The notes: generated by a model from the sequence alone, not told the origin. 10,059 nt of DNA from Lachnospiraceae bacterium UBA2734 (GCA_002353635.1 DEKA01000014.1:1-10059), one strand, 5' to 3'; shown: positions 1 to 6,085, counted from the stretch's first letter. Program-made: numbers and translations.

Positions 1-813
1 CTGCAGACGCAGGCGCGCCGCCATCACGCCGGTAAAGAGCGCGATGAAGAACATCACGCCGAAGGAGACCGTATACCGATTGTCGTACGCATACAGGGTG
101 AATTCCGGCGCCGTGAACAGGTAGTTGTAGATGATGACGCTCGCTGCAGCCGCGCACAGACTCCAGATCCAGCTCGCCGTCCGCACGGAGATCAGAAAGA
201 CGAAAAAGATGTACAGAACAACAATGTTCGACTCCGAGCCGTCCGCCATCTTGAAGAGCCAGCCGATCGCAGAGGCCAGAAGGAGCATGCCCGCCGCAAA
301 GAAAAAATCCGAAGTCCGCCCCTGCACGCTTCTGACCAGAGGAAGGCGCAGGCCCCGGCTGACCTCATGACGCTTATCCGGAATGATGTAGACATCCACG
401 TCCGGCGCAAAGGCGACGAGCGTATCGATGAGCTTCCTGCTGCCCCTGTGCGCACCGGCGTCGGAGGATCTCCCAATCACAATTTTCGTGGTACCCGAGG
501 CCCTCGCATACTCCGCAATAGAGTAGGCAATGTCCTCTCCGTGCACGATCTCCAGCTTCGCTCCAAGACTCTGTGCGAGACGCTCATTGTGCTCGAGGCG
601 TCTTCGGTCCTCCGCAGACATGCGCGCATCTCCCCCTGGAAGCTGGACATAAAGGGCGGACAAAGACCCCCGGAACGCCGCAGAGAGCCCCGCCGCCTTC
701 CGGATGAGCCGCTCATTTGTAGGAGATGAAGAGAGGCAGACCAGGATGTGCTCCTGCGCCTGCTCACTCTCTTCGAATCCGCCCGTTCCCTTTTCTGCGT
801 TTTCCTTGCCCAT
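1..813 (-). CDS. kdpD: KdpD-type sensor histidine kinase, N-terminal part (continues at the right end of the window)
   Basis: This is the first 271 codons of a potassium/turgor sensor kinase. Translation from ATG at 813 gives a Usp-like cytoplasmic domain (about residues 20-150, beginning HILVCLSSSPTNERLIRKAA). A DUF4118 membrane domain follows, with four segments at about 170-188, 196-210, 214-233 and 252-268, including the KdpD-like stretch NYLFTAPEFTLYAYDN. The start is well supported: a GAGGA ribosome site lies just upstream, and an in-frame TGA sits only five codons before the ATG. The protein therefore lacks the roughly 210-residue N-terminal KdpD domain with a Walker motif found in the E. 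coli-type protein. The frame runs off base 1 at ...MAARLRLQ and resumes exactly at 10046 through the 13-base terminal overlap, giving a 706-aa protein. Identification is by family motifs. The stimulus sensed is inferred. Confidence 0.93.
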   Translation of the reverse strand, partial: MGKENAEKGTGGFEESEQAQEHILVCLSSSPTNERLIRKAAGLSAAFRGSLSALYVQLPGGDARMSAEDRRRLEHNERLAQSLGAKLEIVHGEDIAYSIAEYARASGTTKIVIGRSSDAGAHRGSRKLIDTLVAFAPDVDVYIIPDKRHEVSRGLRLPLVRSVQGRTSDFFFAAGMLLLASAIGWLFKMADGSESNIVVLYIFFVFLISVRTASWIWSLCAAAASVIIYNYLFTAPEFTLYAYDNRYTVSFGVMFFIALFTGVMAARLRLQ

Positions 814-914
814 GTCTGCAGTTCCTCATTCAAATGACGGAAATCGGCGTTGCTGTACCGCCAAAAGGCCTGCCAGACTTCTCTTGCGCAGACCAGATCA
901 CCGTCTTTTATCAT

Positions 915-944
915 ATTATAAAATGCTGCGGCTGATATTTTCCA
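915..944 (-). promoter_or_regulatory. Predicted promoter of kdpDE
   Basis: On the minus strand there is a perfect TATAAT (915-920) preceded, after an 18-base spacer, by TGGAAA (939-944), four of six matches to a -35 box. Transcription would start near 908, leaving a leader of about 95 nt before kdpD at 813. This suggests kdpDE can be transcribed separately from ktrBA, whose last gene ends at 1045 with no clear terminator between them. Confidence 0.5.
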
Positions 945-1044
945 TGATAAGGTGCCGCGGCCGCGCTCACCAACATGAATCTTTTGGCCCCGCTCCTCTC
1001 CTTCCTGCAATGACGAAAAATTGGCCGCACTGCGCACCGCACAT

Positions 1045-1692
1045 TCAGATCTTGAAGCACTTCTTCATCTCCTCATTCCGCCCGAGCACAAGAAGCGTCT
1101 CATTCGCCGTGAGGACCGTGTCCGGCCCGATATTCATGTTGATCGTCCCCTCGGACTTCGTCGCGAGGATGTTGATCTGCCAGTGCTTGCGGATATCGAG
1201 CTCACCTATGGTTCGGCCGATCCAGCGCTCCGGCGCCGCAATCTCGAAGATGCCATACCCGCACCCCATCGCAATGTAATCGAAAATATGGTCCGCGCTG
1301 TACCTGATGGCCGCCCACTCCGCCACCTGCTGCTCGGGGTATACGACTGCGTCCGCTCCGTTCCTGCCAAGGAACTTCGCATGCACCTCACTCGATGCGC
1401 GCGCGACCACCATGCGTGCGCCGGCCTCCTTTAAGAGCGACGTCGTCTCCAGCGAGTCCTGAAAACTGTCCCCGATACACACATAACACAGATCATAGTT
1501 CCGGATCCCAAGGGACTGCAGAAAACCTTCATCCGTGCTGTCCCCGATCCTCGCGTCCGTCACATAAGGCATGATCTCGCTGATTCTCTTCTCGTCCTTG
1601 TCCACCGCCATGACCTGGTGGTGGAGCTCCTTTAACTTGATCGCTGTATTCCTGCCGAAGCGGCCGACGCCGATGAGTAAAACTGATTTCAT
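1045..1692 (-). CDS. ktrA: KtrA/TrkA-type cytoplasmic regulator of potassium uptake (RCK domain protein)
   Basis: This 215-aa protein is the nucleotide-binding gating subunit that assembles as a ring under the KtrB/TrkH membrane protein. The N-terminal RCK_N Rossmann fold is clear: SVLLIGVGRFGRN carries the GxGxxG motif at residues 8-13, and an acidic residue, D31 in AVDKD, ends the second strand. The C-terminal half (about 135-215, with WIGRTIGELDIRKHWQINIL) matches the RCK_C/TrkA-C domain, which in KtrA proteins can bind cyclic di-AMP. The single-RCK length fits KtrA and not the double-length enterobacterial TrkA. I chose ATG at 1692 because AGGAG lies eight bases upstream; an in-frame ATG at 1728 would add 12 residues without a ribosome site. 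It lies 69 bp after ktrB, in the same operon. Confidence 0.93.
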   Translation of the reverse strand: MKSVLLIGVGRFGRNTAIKLKELHHQVMAVDKDEKRISEIMPYVTDARIGDSTDEGFLQSLGIRNYDLCYVCIGDSFQDSLETTSLLKEAGARMVVARASSEVHAKFLGRNGADAVVYPEQQVAEWAAIRYSADHIFDYIAMGCGYGIFEIAAPERWIGRTIGELDIRKHWQINILATKSEGTINMNIGPDTVLTANETLLVLGRNEEMKKCFKI

Positions 1693-1761
1693 GATGCTCG
1701 CTCCTATTCTGTGCGGCAGCGTCAGCACAATTCGTTAAGATAAATGACCGCTGCCTGTACT

Positions 1762-3102
1762 TCACCCCACCGAGATCTGCTCCTCCGGCTCCCTCCCGTA
1801 AAACGGCTTTCTCTCCGGAAATGCCGCGTAGATCAAAGTGAGGCCCCCGACTCTTCCAAAATACATCAGAAAAACCAGCACTCCCCTGGACAGGAGCGAG
1901 AGCTGCGGCGTGATGCCGAGCGTAAGACCGACAGTTCCGATCGCCGACGCCGCCTCGAACATACACTTCATCAGCGGAAGGGAATCCGTCCGGCTGATGA
2001 TGATCCCACCCAGCGAAAAGAGACACAGATACAGCAAAAGGATTGCGCCCGCACTCCGGATGCACTCCTCTGACACTCTCCTGTGAAAGAGCGACGCATC
2101 CTTCCTCTTTCTGAAAACAGAGAGCGCCGAGGCCATGAGCACCGCGGCGGTCGTTGTTTTCATGCCGCCTGCGGTGGAGGCAGGAGATCCGCCGATCAGC
2201 ATGAGAAGAATCATGATAAAAACACCTGTCTCGCTGAGGGCGCCAAGGTCCGCTGTGTTGAAGCCGGCTGTCCTCGTCGTGACCGACTGAAAGAGCGAGA
2301 GAAGGACCCTCTCGCCGGGCGCCGTCCTCTCAAACTCGCCGCAGAAGAAATAAAGAGCCGGCAGGATGATCAGCACAGCGCTCACACACAGCGCCGCCTT
2401 GCTCTGCATCCTGTATTCGCGCAGATGAAATCCATGTGCGGCTGCATCCGCCCAGGTGAGGAATCCTATACCGCCGATGATGATCAGCGCCATAATGACG
2501 GCATTGATCACCGGGTCGGCGGCATAAGCGGTCAGAGAGACATAGGGGTGCCCCTCTCCCATGAGGTCAAACCCTGCATTGCAGAAGGCGGAAACGGAAT
2601 GAAAGACGGCGTACCAGGCGCCTTTCCATGGACCGAAGTCCCGCGCAAAGACAGGGAACATGGCAGCAGCGCCTGCGCCCTCAAAGCCAAAGGCCGCAAG
2701 GAGAATAAATCTCGTACAGCGGATGATCCCCTGCATCTGCGGTGCGGAGATCGAGGTCTGCATGAGGCCGCGCTGCATGAGGCCGATCCGTCTGCCGGAG
2801 AGAATCATGAGCGCTGTGGCGATGGTGATGACACCAAGGCCGCCGATCTGGATCAGCGCAAGGATTACGGCCTGCCCGAACGGGCTCCAGAAGGATGCGG
2901 TATCCCGCACAACAAGGCCCGTCACGCAGACCGCAGAGGTCGCAGTAAAGAGCGCGTCAGAGAAAGATGCTCCGGCACCGCTCTGCACTGAGACAGGCAG
3001 CATCAGCAGGAGTGTCCCCAGCAAAATGGCCAGAAGAAAGCCGATGAGGATGATCTGGACGGGCTGCAGATGCTCAATGAAGTCCTCTGCTCTTCTTTTC
3101 AT
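1762..3102 (-). CDS. ktrB: KtrB/TrkH-type potassium channel-like transporter, membrane subunit
   Basis: This 446-aa integral membrane protein is the ion-conducting subunit of a Ktr potassium uptake system. The four pore loops of the SKT superfamily, each with a filter glycine, are visible in order: SAVCVTGL (about 56-63), SAFCNAGFDL (171-180), TTRTAGFNT (275-283) and SAIGTVGLTLG (386-396). The gate-region pattern GGSPASTAGGMKTTT (304-318) and the GRVGGLTL motif near residue 416 are also typical. The length matches KtrB (about 450) better than gamma-proteobacterial TrkH. Its ATG overlaps the stop of the upstream small gene (ATGA at 3102-3099), implying translational coupling. The partner ktrA follows after 69 bp, and the kdpDE regulators lie further downstream. 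Confidence 0.94.
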   Translation of the reverse strand: MKRRAEDFIEHLQPVQIILIGFLLAILLGTLLLMLPVSVQSGAGASFSDALFTATSAVCVTGLVVRDTASFWSPFGQAVILALIQIGGLGVITIATALMILSGRRIGLMQRGLMQTSISAPQMQGIIRCTRFILLAAFGFEGAGAAAMFPVFARDFGPWKGAWYAVFHSVSAFCNAGFDLMGEGHPYVSLTAYAADPVINAVIMALIIIGGIGFLTWADAAAHGFHLREYRMQSKAALCVSAVLIILPALYFFCGEFERTAPGERVLLSLFQSVTTRTAGFNTADLGALSETGVFIMILLMLIGGSPASTAGGMKTTTAAVLMASALSVFRKRKDASLFHRRVSEECIRSAGAILLLYLCLFSLGGIIISRTDSLPLMKCMFEAASAIGTVGLTLGITPQLSLLSRGVLVFLMYFGRVGGLTLIYAAFPERKPFYGREPEEQISVG

Positions 3103-3335
3103 ATCTGCGCTTCATCCTTTCCGGCAATCCGGTCGCAGATCGTGCGGAAGGGCAGTGCATTTACCTGCTCCCGGAGCATTTTCATCTCCGCCGAAGACAA
3201 CGTCAGGCCCTGAACGAACTCTCCTGTTGTGTCGCTGTAGAGGCGGACCTCAAAGACATCCTTCCACTTGCCCTTTGCCTGTGTTGTATCCAGAAGTTTT
3301 CCGATTTTGCAGATCCTGATTCTGTTCTTTTTCAT
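3099..3335 (-). CDS. Small protein with PC4-like sequence pattern, coupled to ktrB
   Basis: This is a 78-aa protein of unproven function, starting MKKNRIRICKIGKL. ATG at 3335 is preferred because GGAGG lies four bases upstream; an in-frame ATG at 3365 would add ten residues without a ribosome site. The central part (VFEVRLYSDTTGEF followed by GLTLSSAEMKMLREQV) resembles the strand-turn-strand-helix pattern of the PC4/YdbC-like single-stranded nucleic-acid-binding fold, where a GisLt...L pattern precedes the helix. That is a by-eye resemblance only. There is no membrane segment. It is the first gene of the potassium operon, and its stop codon overlaps the ktrB start in an ATGA, so its translation is probably coupled to that of ktrB. 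The coding call is firm; the family call is weak. Confidence 0.75.
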   Translation of the reverse strand: MKKNRIRICKIGKLLDTTQAKGKWKDVFEVRLYSDTTGEFVQGLTLSSAEMKMLREQVNALPFRTICDRIAGKDEAQI

Positions 3336-3461
3336 CTTTCCTCCCTGTGCCGCGTTTCCCGGCACTCCGGGATCAAAACCGCGAAAGCATTTTCACTCAA
3401 TGCAGTGTGTATCCTGCCTGCGCGGTCTGCCGTCGCGTGCTGCTGCCTTTTCTGTAACTGT

Positions 3462-3525
3462 ATTATCGGATACATGGCATAAAGACGGTGTTAACGTTGG
3501 CCGGATGAGATTAAGATTCTGTTAA
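3462..3525 (-). promoter_or_regulatory. Predicted promoter of the ktr operon with TTAACA-type direct repeats
   Basis: On the minus strand a -10-like GATAAT (3462-3467) lacks a good -35 box. Upstream are TTAACA (3520-3525), TTAATC (3509-3514, exactly 11 bases later) and another TTAACA (3489-3494). Direct repeats with an 11-base period are what OmpR/PhoB-family regulators, including KdpE, usually bind, and activator-dependent promoters of this class often lack a -35 box. The leader to the first ATG would be about 120 nt. Control by the KdpE of this window is inference. Confidence 0.42.
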
Positions 3526-3593
3526 GACTCCTGCGGCAATGGCGCATCGCATACGTTGCAGCGGCTGTGCATATTTTCACACTTATGTGCACG

Positions 3594-3628
3594 ATCGAGT
3601 AGGAGGCGGCAATCGCCTCCTACTCGAT
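3594..3628. repeat. Perfect 15-bp inverted repeat
   Basis: ATCGAGTAGGAGGCG (3594-3608) is followed by a five-base loop GCAAT and its exact complement (3614-3628). No T-tract follows on either strand, so it is not a classical terminator. It lies between the ktr promoter region and the end of the ZIP operon. Confidence 0.85.
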
Positions 3629-3658
3629 GTCGCGGTGGTCTCGCCTCCGGCTCGGTCC

Positions 3659-3723
3659 GTTCTAGACGCGTGCCACTGGCACGCAGAACCGTCAGAAGGC
3701 ATCTCATGCAAGCATGGATGCCT
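3659..3723. repeat. Two further adjacent stem-loops
   Basis: The first pairs GTTCT (3659-3663) with AGAAC (3685-3689) and, after a four-base bulge, GCGTGCC (3668-3674) with GGCACGC (3678-3684) around an ACT loop. The second pairs AGGCAT (3697-3702) with ATGCCT (3718-3723) and CATGC (3705-3709) with GCATG (3712-3716). Together with the 15-bp palindrome and the ZIP terminator they make four consecutive hairpins in about 200 bp with no gene. Confidence 0.6.
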
Positions 3724-3743
3724 CCTTCCTCGCTACTACGCGC

Positions 3744-3786
3744 ACAAAAAGCGGGAACACAGCCGCTTCTGCAGCTGTGCTCCCGC
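3744..3786 (-). terminator. Rho-independent terminator of the ZIP operon
   Basis: On the minus strand, GCGGGA-CACAGC type arms (3774-3786 and 3751-3763) pair over 12 of 13 positions, with one A/C mismatch, around a ten-base loop. They are followed immediately by TTTTTGTG (3750-3744). It lies about 35 bp beyond the stop of the ZIP gene and is correctly oriented for it. Confidence 0.85.
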
Positions 3787-3821
3787 TTCTATTATGAAAA
3801 CCGTTTCTATCCGGGCCCTGT

Positions 3822-4601
3822 TCACCCAAGTGCCACATCCAGCGCCATCATCACGGTAAAGCCGAAGGCATACATCAGAACGCCGATGTCCGAGTGCTCC
3901 CCCGCGGACATCTCCGGGATCAGCTCTTCCACAACGACGTAAATCATGGCGCCGGCGGCGAAGCTCAGCAGATAAGGCATCGCCGGAATAAAGAGCTCTG
4001 AAAACAAAATCATCAGTGCCGCGCCGACGGGCTCAACTGCGCCGGAGAGAACGCCGCCGATAAACGCCTTGTTCTTCTTCATCCCTTCTGCGTGAAGGGG
4101 CATGGAAATAATCGCTCCCTCCGGAAAATTCTGTATGGCAATACCGAGGGAGAGTGCCATGGCCGCCCCCGCCGAGATGCCGGAAGTGCCGGAAAGAAGA
4201 CCCGCAAAGACGACACCGACGGCCATTCCCTCAGGAATATTGTGGATCGTCACGGCCAGCAGCATCATCGTCGTTCTCGAGAAATGGCTGGACGGTCCTT
4301 CTGCCTTCTCCGAGAACTGGTGCAGGTGGGGTGTTGCGTGATCGATCAGCAGAAGGAAGAGCGTGCCGATCCAAAATCCAATGACAGCCGGTAAAAAAGC
4401 AAACCTCCCCATCCCCGCACTCTGTGTCATAGCAGGGATAAGAAGGCTCCAGATGGATGCCGCCGTCATCACGCCGGCGGCGAAACCGGTCAGCGCGCGC
4501 TCGACCATCGCGCTGAGCTTGTTCTTCATAAAATAGACGCATGCCGCGCCAAGAGATGTGCCAAGGAAGGGAATCAGAATTCCCTGGATGGTCTGTGTCA
4601 T
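3822..4601 (-). CDS. ZIP-family divalent metal transporter (ZupT/GufA type)
   Basis: This 259-aa membrane protein of about eight helices should import zinc or related divalent metals (Fe, Mn) across the cytoplasmic membrane. The family hallmarks are visible: HNIPEGMAVG at residues 120-129 (metal-binding H120, N121, E124), IQNFPEG at 156-162 (Q157, N158, E161) and EELIPE at 225-230. A short histidine-containing loop, DHATPHLHQ (87-95), could also bind metal. Length and motif order match bacterial ZupT/GufA proteins. The start overlaps the stop of a 53-codon upstream gene in an ATGA, so the two are co-translated. The operon has its own TTGACA/TATAGT promoter with a dyad operator and ends at a terminator just downstream. 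Substrate preference cannot be read from sequence, although the operator resembles Mn/Fe-regulator sites. Confidence 0.93.
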   Translation of the reverse strand: MTQTIQGILIPFLGTSLGAACVYFMKNKLSAMVERALTGFAAGVMTAASIWSLLIPAMTQSAGMGRFAFLPAVIGFWIGTLFLLLIDHATPHLHQFSEKAEGPSSHFSRTTMMLLAVTIHNIPEGMAVGVVFAGLLSGTSGISAGAAMALSLGIAIQNFPEGAIISMPLHAEGMKKNKAFIGGVLSGAVEPVGAALMILFSELFIPAMPYLLSFAAGAMIYVVVEELIPEMSAGEHSDIGVLMYAFGFTVMMALDVALG

Positions 4602-4759
4602 AGCTGCTTCTTCCTCTTACTGCCGCGCTTATACTCGCGCATGAACTCCCGTCCCAGATATCTCTTGATCTCATCCATGCCAAGGAACAGGACCGCCGAA
4701 ACTGCTAATCCGATCATACCATAAAACAATGAAAATAAGGCTCCCATGTTGTACATCAT
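4598..4759 (-). CDS. Small single-helix membrane protein coupled to the ZIP transporter
   Basis: A 53-codon gene that length cut-offs easily miss. It begins MMYNMGALFSLFYGMIGLAV at ATG 4759, seven bases after a perfect AGGAGG (4767-4772). Residues about 7-28 form one hydrophobic helix. The remainder is charged and strongly basic (IKRYLGREFMREYKRGSKRKKQL read in two parts: IKRYLGREFMREYKR and GSKRKKQL), which suggests a cytoplasmic C-terminus by the positive-inside rule. Its TGA overlaps the ATG of the ZIP gene (4601-4598), implying translational coupling. It is the first gene after the predicted metal-regulated promoter. I do not recognise a family. It could be an accessory subunit or stabiliser of the transporter, or a leader peptide whose translation opens the ZIP start. 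Confidence 0.8.
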   Translation of the reverse strand: MMYNMGALFSLFYGMIGLAVSAVLFLGMDEIKRYLGREFMREYKRGSKRKKQL

Positions 4760-4785
4760 ATGAGTACCTCCTGTCTGCGCGTTAG

Positions 4786-4837
4786 TTAGTTAGCTATTAC
4801 TAACTAATACTATAGACATTATTTTATGGCGTGTCAA
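4786..4837 (-). promoter_or_regulatory. Promoter and dyad operator of the small-protein/ZIP operon
   Basis: On the minus strand TTGACA (4832-4837, a perfect -35) and TATAGT (4809-4814) are 17 bases apart. Immediately downstream, across the expected start of transcription, TTAGTTAG (4786-4793) and CTAACTAA (4800-4807) form a perfect 8-bp dyad with a six-base centre. The half-site resembles the TTAGGTTAG...CTAACCTAA sites of metal-dependent DtxR/IdeR/MntR repressors. Repression by metal is inference from that resemblance and from the transporter it precedes. Confidence 0.75.
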
Positions 4838-4848
4838 TCGGGCATGCG

Positions 4849-5080
4849 AGGTTTTGCGAGCGATGCACATTCGCTGCGGCGCTTCGCGCCTGCGCTCATG
4901 TCGCGCTGTCGCGCTATAAAACCCCGCATGAAAGCCACATTGTGAGCAAGCTCACATGCGTCTTAGGTTTTGCGAGCGATGCACATTCGCTGCGGCGCGG
5001 GGCGCCTACGCTCATGTCGCGCTGTCGCGCTATAAAACCTCGCATGAAAGCCGCATTGTGAGCAAGCTCACATGCGTCTT
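4849..5080. repeat. Two 116-bp tandem direct repeats with internal palindromes
   Basis: Unit A (4849-4964) and unit B (4965-5080) differ at only six positions. Each contains GGCGC-nnn-GCGCC, with loop TTC in A (4883-4885) and GGG in B (4999-5001), and a perfect TGTGAGC-AA-GCTCACA hairpin (4941-4956 and 5057-5072). Half of the differences fall in the hairpin loop, so the paired arms are kept. A CATGCGAGGTTTT arm (4843-4855) is complementary to AAAACCTCGCATG at the end of the B unit's long stem (about 5035-5047), and a partial third copy starts at 5083. No open reading frame here looks like a protein. The surrounding gene-free stretch (4838-5303) otherwise holds only hairpins. Confidence 0.85.
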
Positions 5081-5118
5081 CCATGCGAGGTTTTGCATCG
5101 CTCGTAGAAACGCGCATA

Positions 5119-5159
5119 ACCCCGGCACCACAGTCGTCAGGCTGTGAGGTGCCGGGGGT
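5119..5159. repeat. Strong GC-rich stem-loop
   Basis: CCCCGGCACC (5120-5129) pairs with GGTGCCGGGG (5148-5157), with an inner ACAG/CTGT extension. No T-run follows on either strand, so it may be a weak terminator or part of the neighbouring repeat array. Two small hairpins follow at about 5174-5189 (CACCCC/GGGGTG) and 5239-5253 (CCGTCC/GGACGG). Confidence 0.65.
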
Positions 5160-5265
5160 CTTATGTTAGATGCCTCACCCCTCCCGGGGTGCAGGGCTGA
5201 TGTTCAATTGTGCGGTGCCATGCAGATCGTCTGTCGTGCCGTCCTCCGGACGGTGTAGGAACGCC

Positions 5266-5290
5266 TGCATCAGATCAGTTGTCTGATGCA
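5266..5290 (-). terminator. Stem-loop after hsp20, possible terminator
   Basis: TGCATCAGA (5266-5274) and TCTGATGCA (5282-5290) form a perfect 9-bp stem with a seven-base loop, 14 bases after the hsp20 stop. The T-tract is poor, so it may act as a 3' stabiliser or as a weak terminator. Confidence 0.45.
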
Positions 5291-5303
5291 CCGGCCGTTA
5301 TTA

Positions 5304-5867
5304 TCATTTGACTTCGATCTGCTTTACGTCGTCCTTCTGCGCGATGGCAGCCTTGTTGGGAACAGTCAGCGTGAGAACGCCGTTCTCATACTTTGCATTG
5401 ATCTCTTCAGGCTTTACATCGCTGCCGACTTCAAACGTTCTCTCGTAAGAAGCGTCGCTTCTCTCCTTGCGGATCACCTTTCCGCTCTTTGCATCCTTCT
5501 CATCCTTATTGCCGCTGTGCGTCGCAGAAACGGTGAGATAACCATCCTTGAGACCGATCTTGATATCCTTCTTGTCAAATCCCGGAAGATCAGCAGTCAG
5601 CGTGAAGTGATCGCCGTTGTTCACAACATCGGTCTTCATCAGATTCTTCTCCATCTTGTTCAGGTCATTGTTCATGGCGCCGAACTCGTGGCGAAGCATT
5701 CTGTTGTACCTGTTCGCGAGCTTCCTGTTGTGGCGGTCGATGCTCTTCTCGCTCTCTACTTCATCCTTCGTAGGGGCAACAAGCGAAACAACATCCTCAA
5801 ACGGATCAAACCAATCATCATTCATCAGATCATCAAAATCATTTGTCCAAACCATAGGCATTAACAT
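5304..5867 (-). CDS. Hsp20-family small heat-shock protein
   Basis: This 187-aa ATP-independent chaperone would hold unfolding cytoplasmic proteins in large oligomers until the DnaK system can refold them. The alpha-crystallin domain spans about residues 78-170, from DHFTLTADLPGFDKKDIKI to the signature YENGVLTLTVP. A C-terminal I-x-V motif (IEV, 184-186) can dock into a neighbouring domain. The N-terminal arm of about 77 residues is Asp/Asn-rich (NDFDDLMNDDWFDPFEDV), as in clostridial family members. The start at 5867 follows GGAGG by eight bases. The gene is monocistronic with its own promoter at 6057-6085 and a leader of about 180 nt rich in pairing potential. It could instead be annotated simply as IbpA-like, but the family is not in doubt. 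Confidence 0.95.
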   Translation of the reverse strand: MLMPMVWTNDFDDLMNDDWFDPFEDVVSLVAPTKDEVESEKSIDRHNRKLANRYNRMLRHEFGAMNNDLNKMEKNLMKTDVVNNGDHFTLTADLPGFDKKDIKIGLKDGYLTVSATHSGNKDEKDAKSGKVIRKERSDASYERTFEVGSDVKPEEINAKYENGVLTLTVPNKAAIAQKDDVKQIEVK

Positions 5868-6050
5868 AAGTCATTCCTCCTTCACTAGCGAGGTACCATC
5901 TTTCGATGGCTGCCGCGTTGCACATTTGTTTTTGATTTTCTGCGATCAGAGGTTCGGATCGGATTTCCGTTCCCTCCTGACCCCTCTCGGGATCTCTCAG
6001 GAACCTCTTAAGATCTCTTGAGATCTTATCTTTTCTTTCCCTCTTTTCAA
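5868..6050 (-). promoter_or_regulatory. Structured 5' leader of hsp20 (possible thermosensor)
   Basis: The region between the predicted start of transcription (about 6050) and the hsp20 ATG encodes several good stems on the minus strand. AAGATCTC/GAGATCTT pair at 6027-6010 with a two-base centre. A long-range 8-bp pairing of AGAGGTTC (6008-6001) with GAACCTCT (5955-5948) encloses CCTGA/TCAGG and CGGA/TCCG stems. CCATC-GAAA-GATGG (5909-5896) has a GNRA loop. Close to the start, CCTC can pair with the GAGG of the ribosome site. Heat control is inference from the gene's function. Confidence 0.4.
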
Positions 6051-6056
6051 TTATGT

Positions 6057-6085
6057 GTTATAGCACTACTAGAACATATAGTCAA
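6057..6085 (-). promoter_or_regulatory. Vegetative-type promoter of hsp20
   Basis: TTGACT (6080-6085) and TATAAC (6057-6062) on the minus strand are separated by exactly 17 bases, a near-consensus housekeeping sigma promoter. No complete CIRCE operator overlaps it. Confidence 0.8.

Noticed and set aside
477..1037. A 186-codon minus-strand frame covering the trkA-kdpD spacer
   Set aside because: Beyond about 813 it overlaps kdpD in another frame, where kdpD shows clear Usp-domain homology. The frame has no ribosome site and turns into Arg/Ser-rich non-protein-like sequence.
2083..2991. A 302-codon plus-strand frame opposite ktrB, and a similar 280-codon frame opposite kdpD (8790-9632)
   Set aside because: Both are antisense shadows of strongly conserved genes, with Arg/His/Asp-rich composition and no recognisable domain.
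3336..3460. Cyclic di-AMP (ydaO-type) riboswitch ahead of the ktr operon
   Set aside because: Such riboswitches often precede ktr genes, but the leader of about 120 nt is short and lacks the conserved motifs I would expect. Only a small GCATT/AATGC hairpin is visible.
4849..5080. CRISPR array
   Set aside because: The repeats are directly adjacent, 116 bp long and internally palindromic, with no unique spacers and no cas genes.
4831..5147. Short plus- and minus-strand frames over the 116-bp repeats
   Set aside because: They repeat the same residues because the DNA is a tandem repeat. No ribosome sites or plausible protein composition.
6057..6085. CIRCE (HrcA) operator at the hsp20 promoter
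   Set aside because: Only one half-site-like AGTGCTA is present. The matching TTAGCACTC arm nine bases away is absent.
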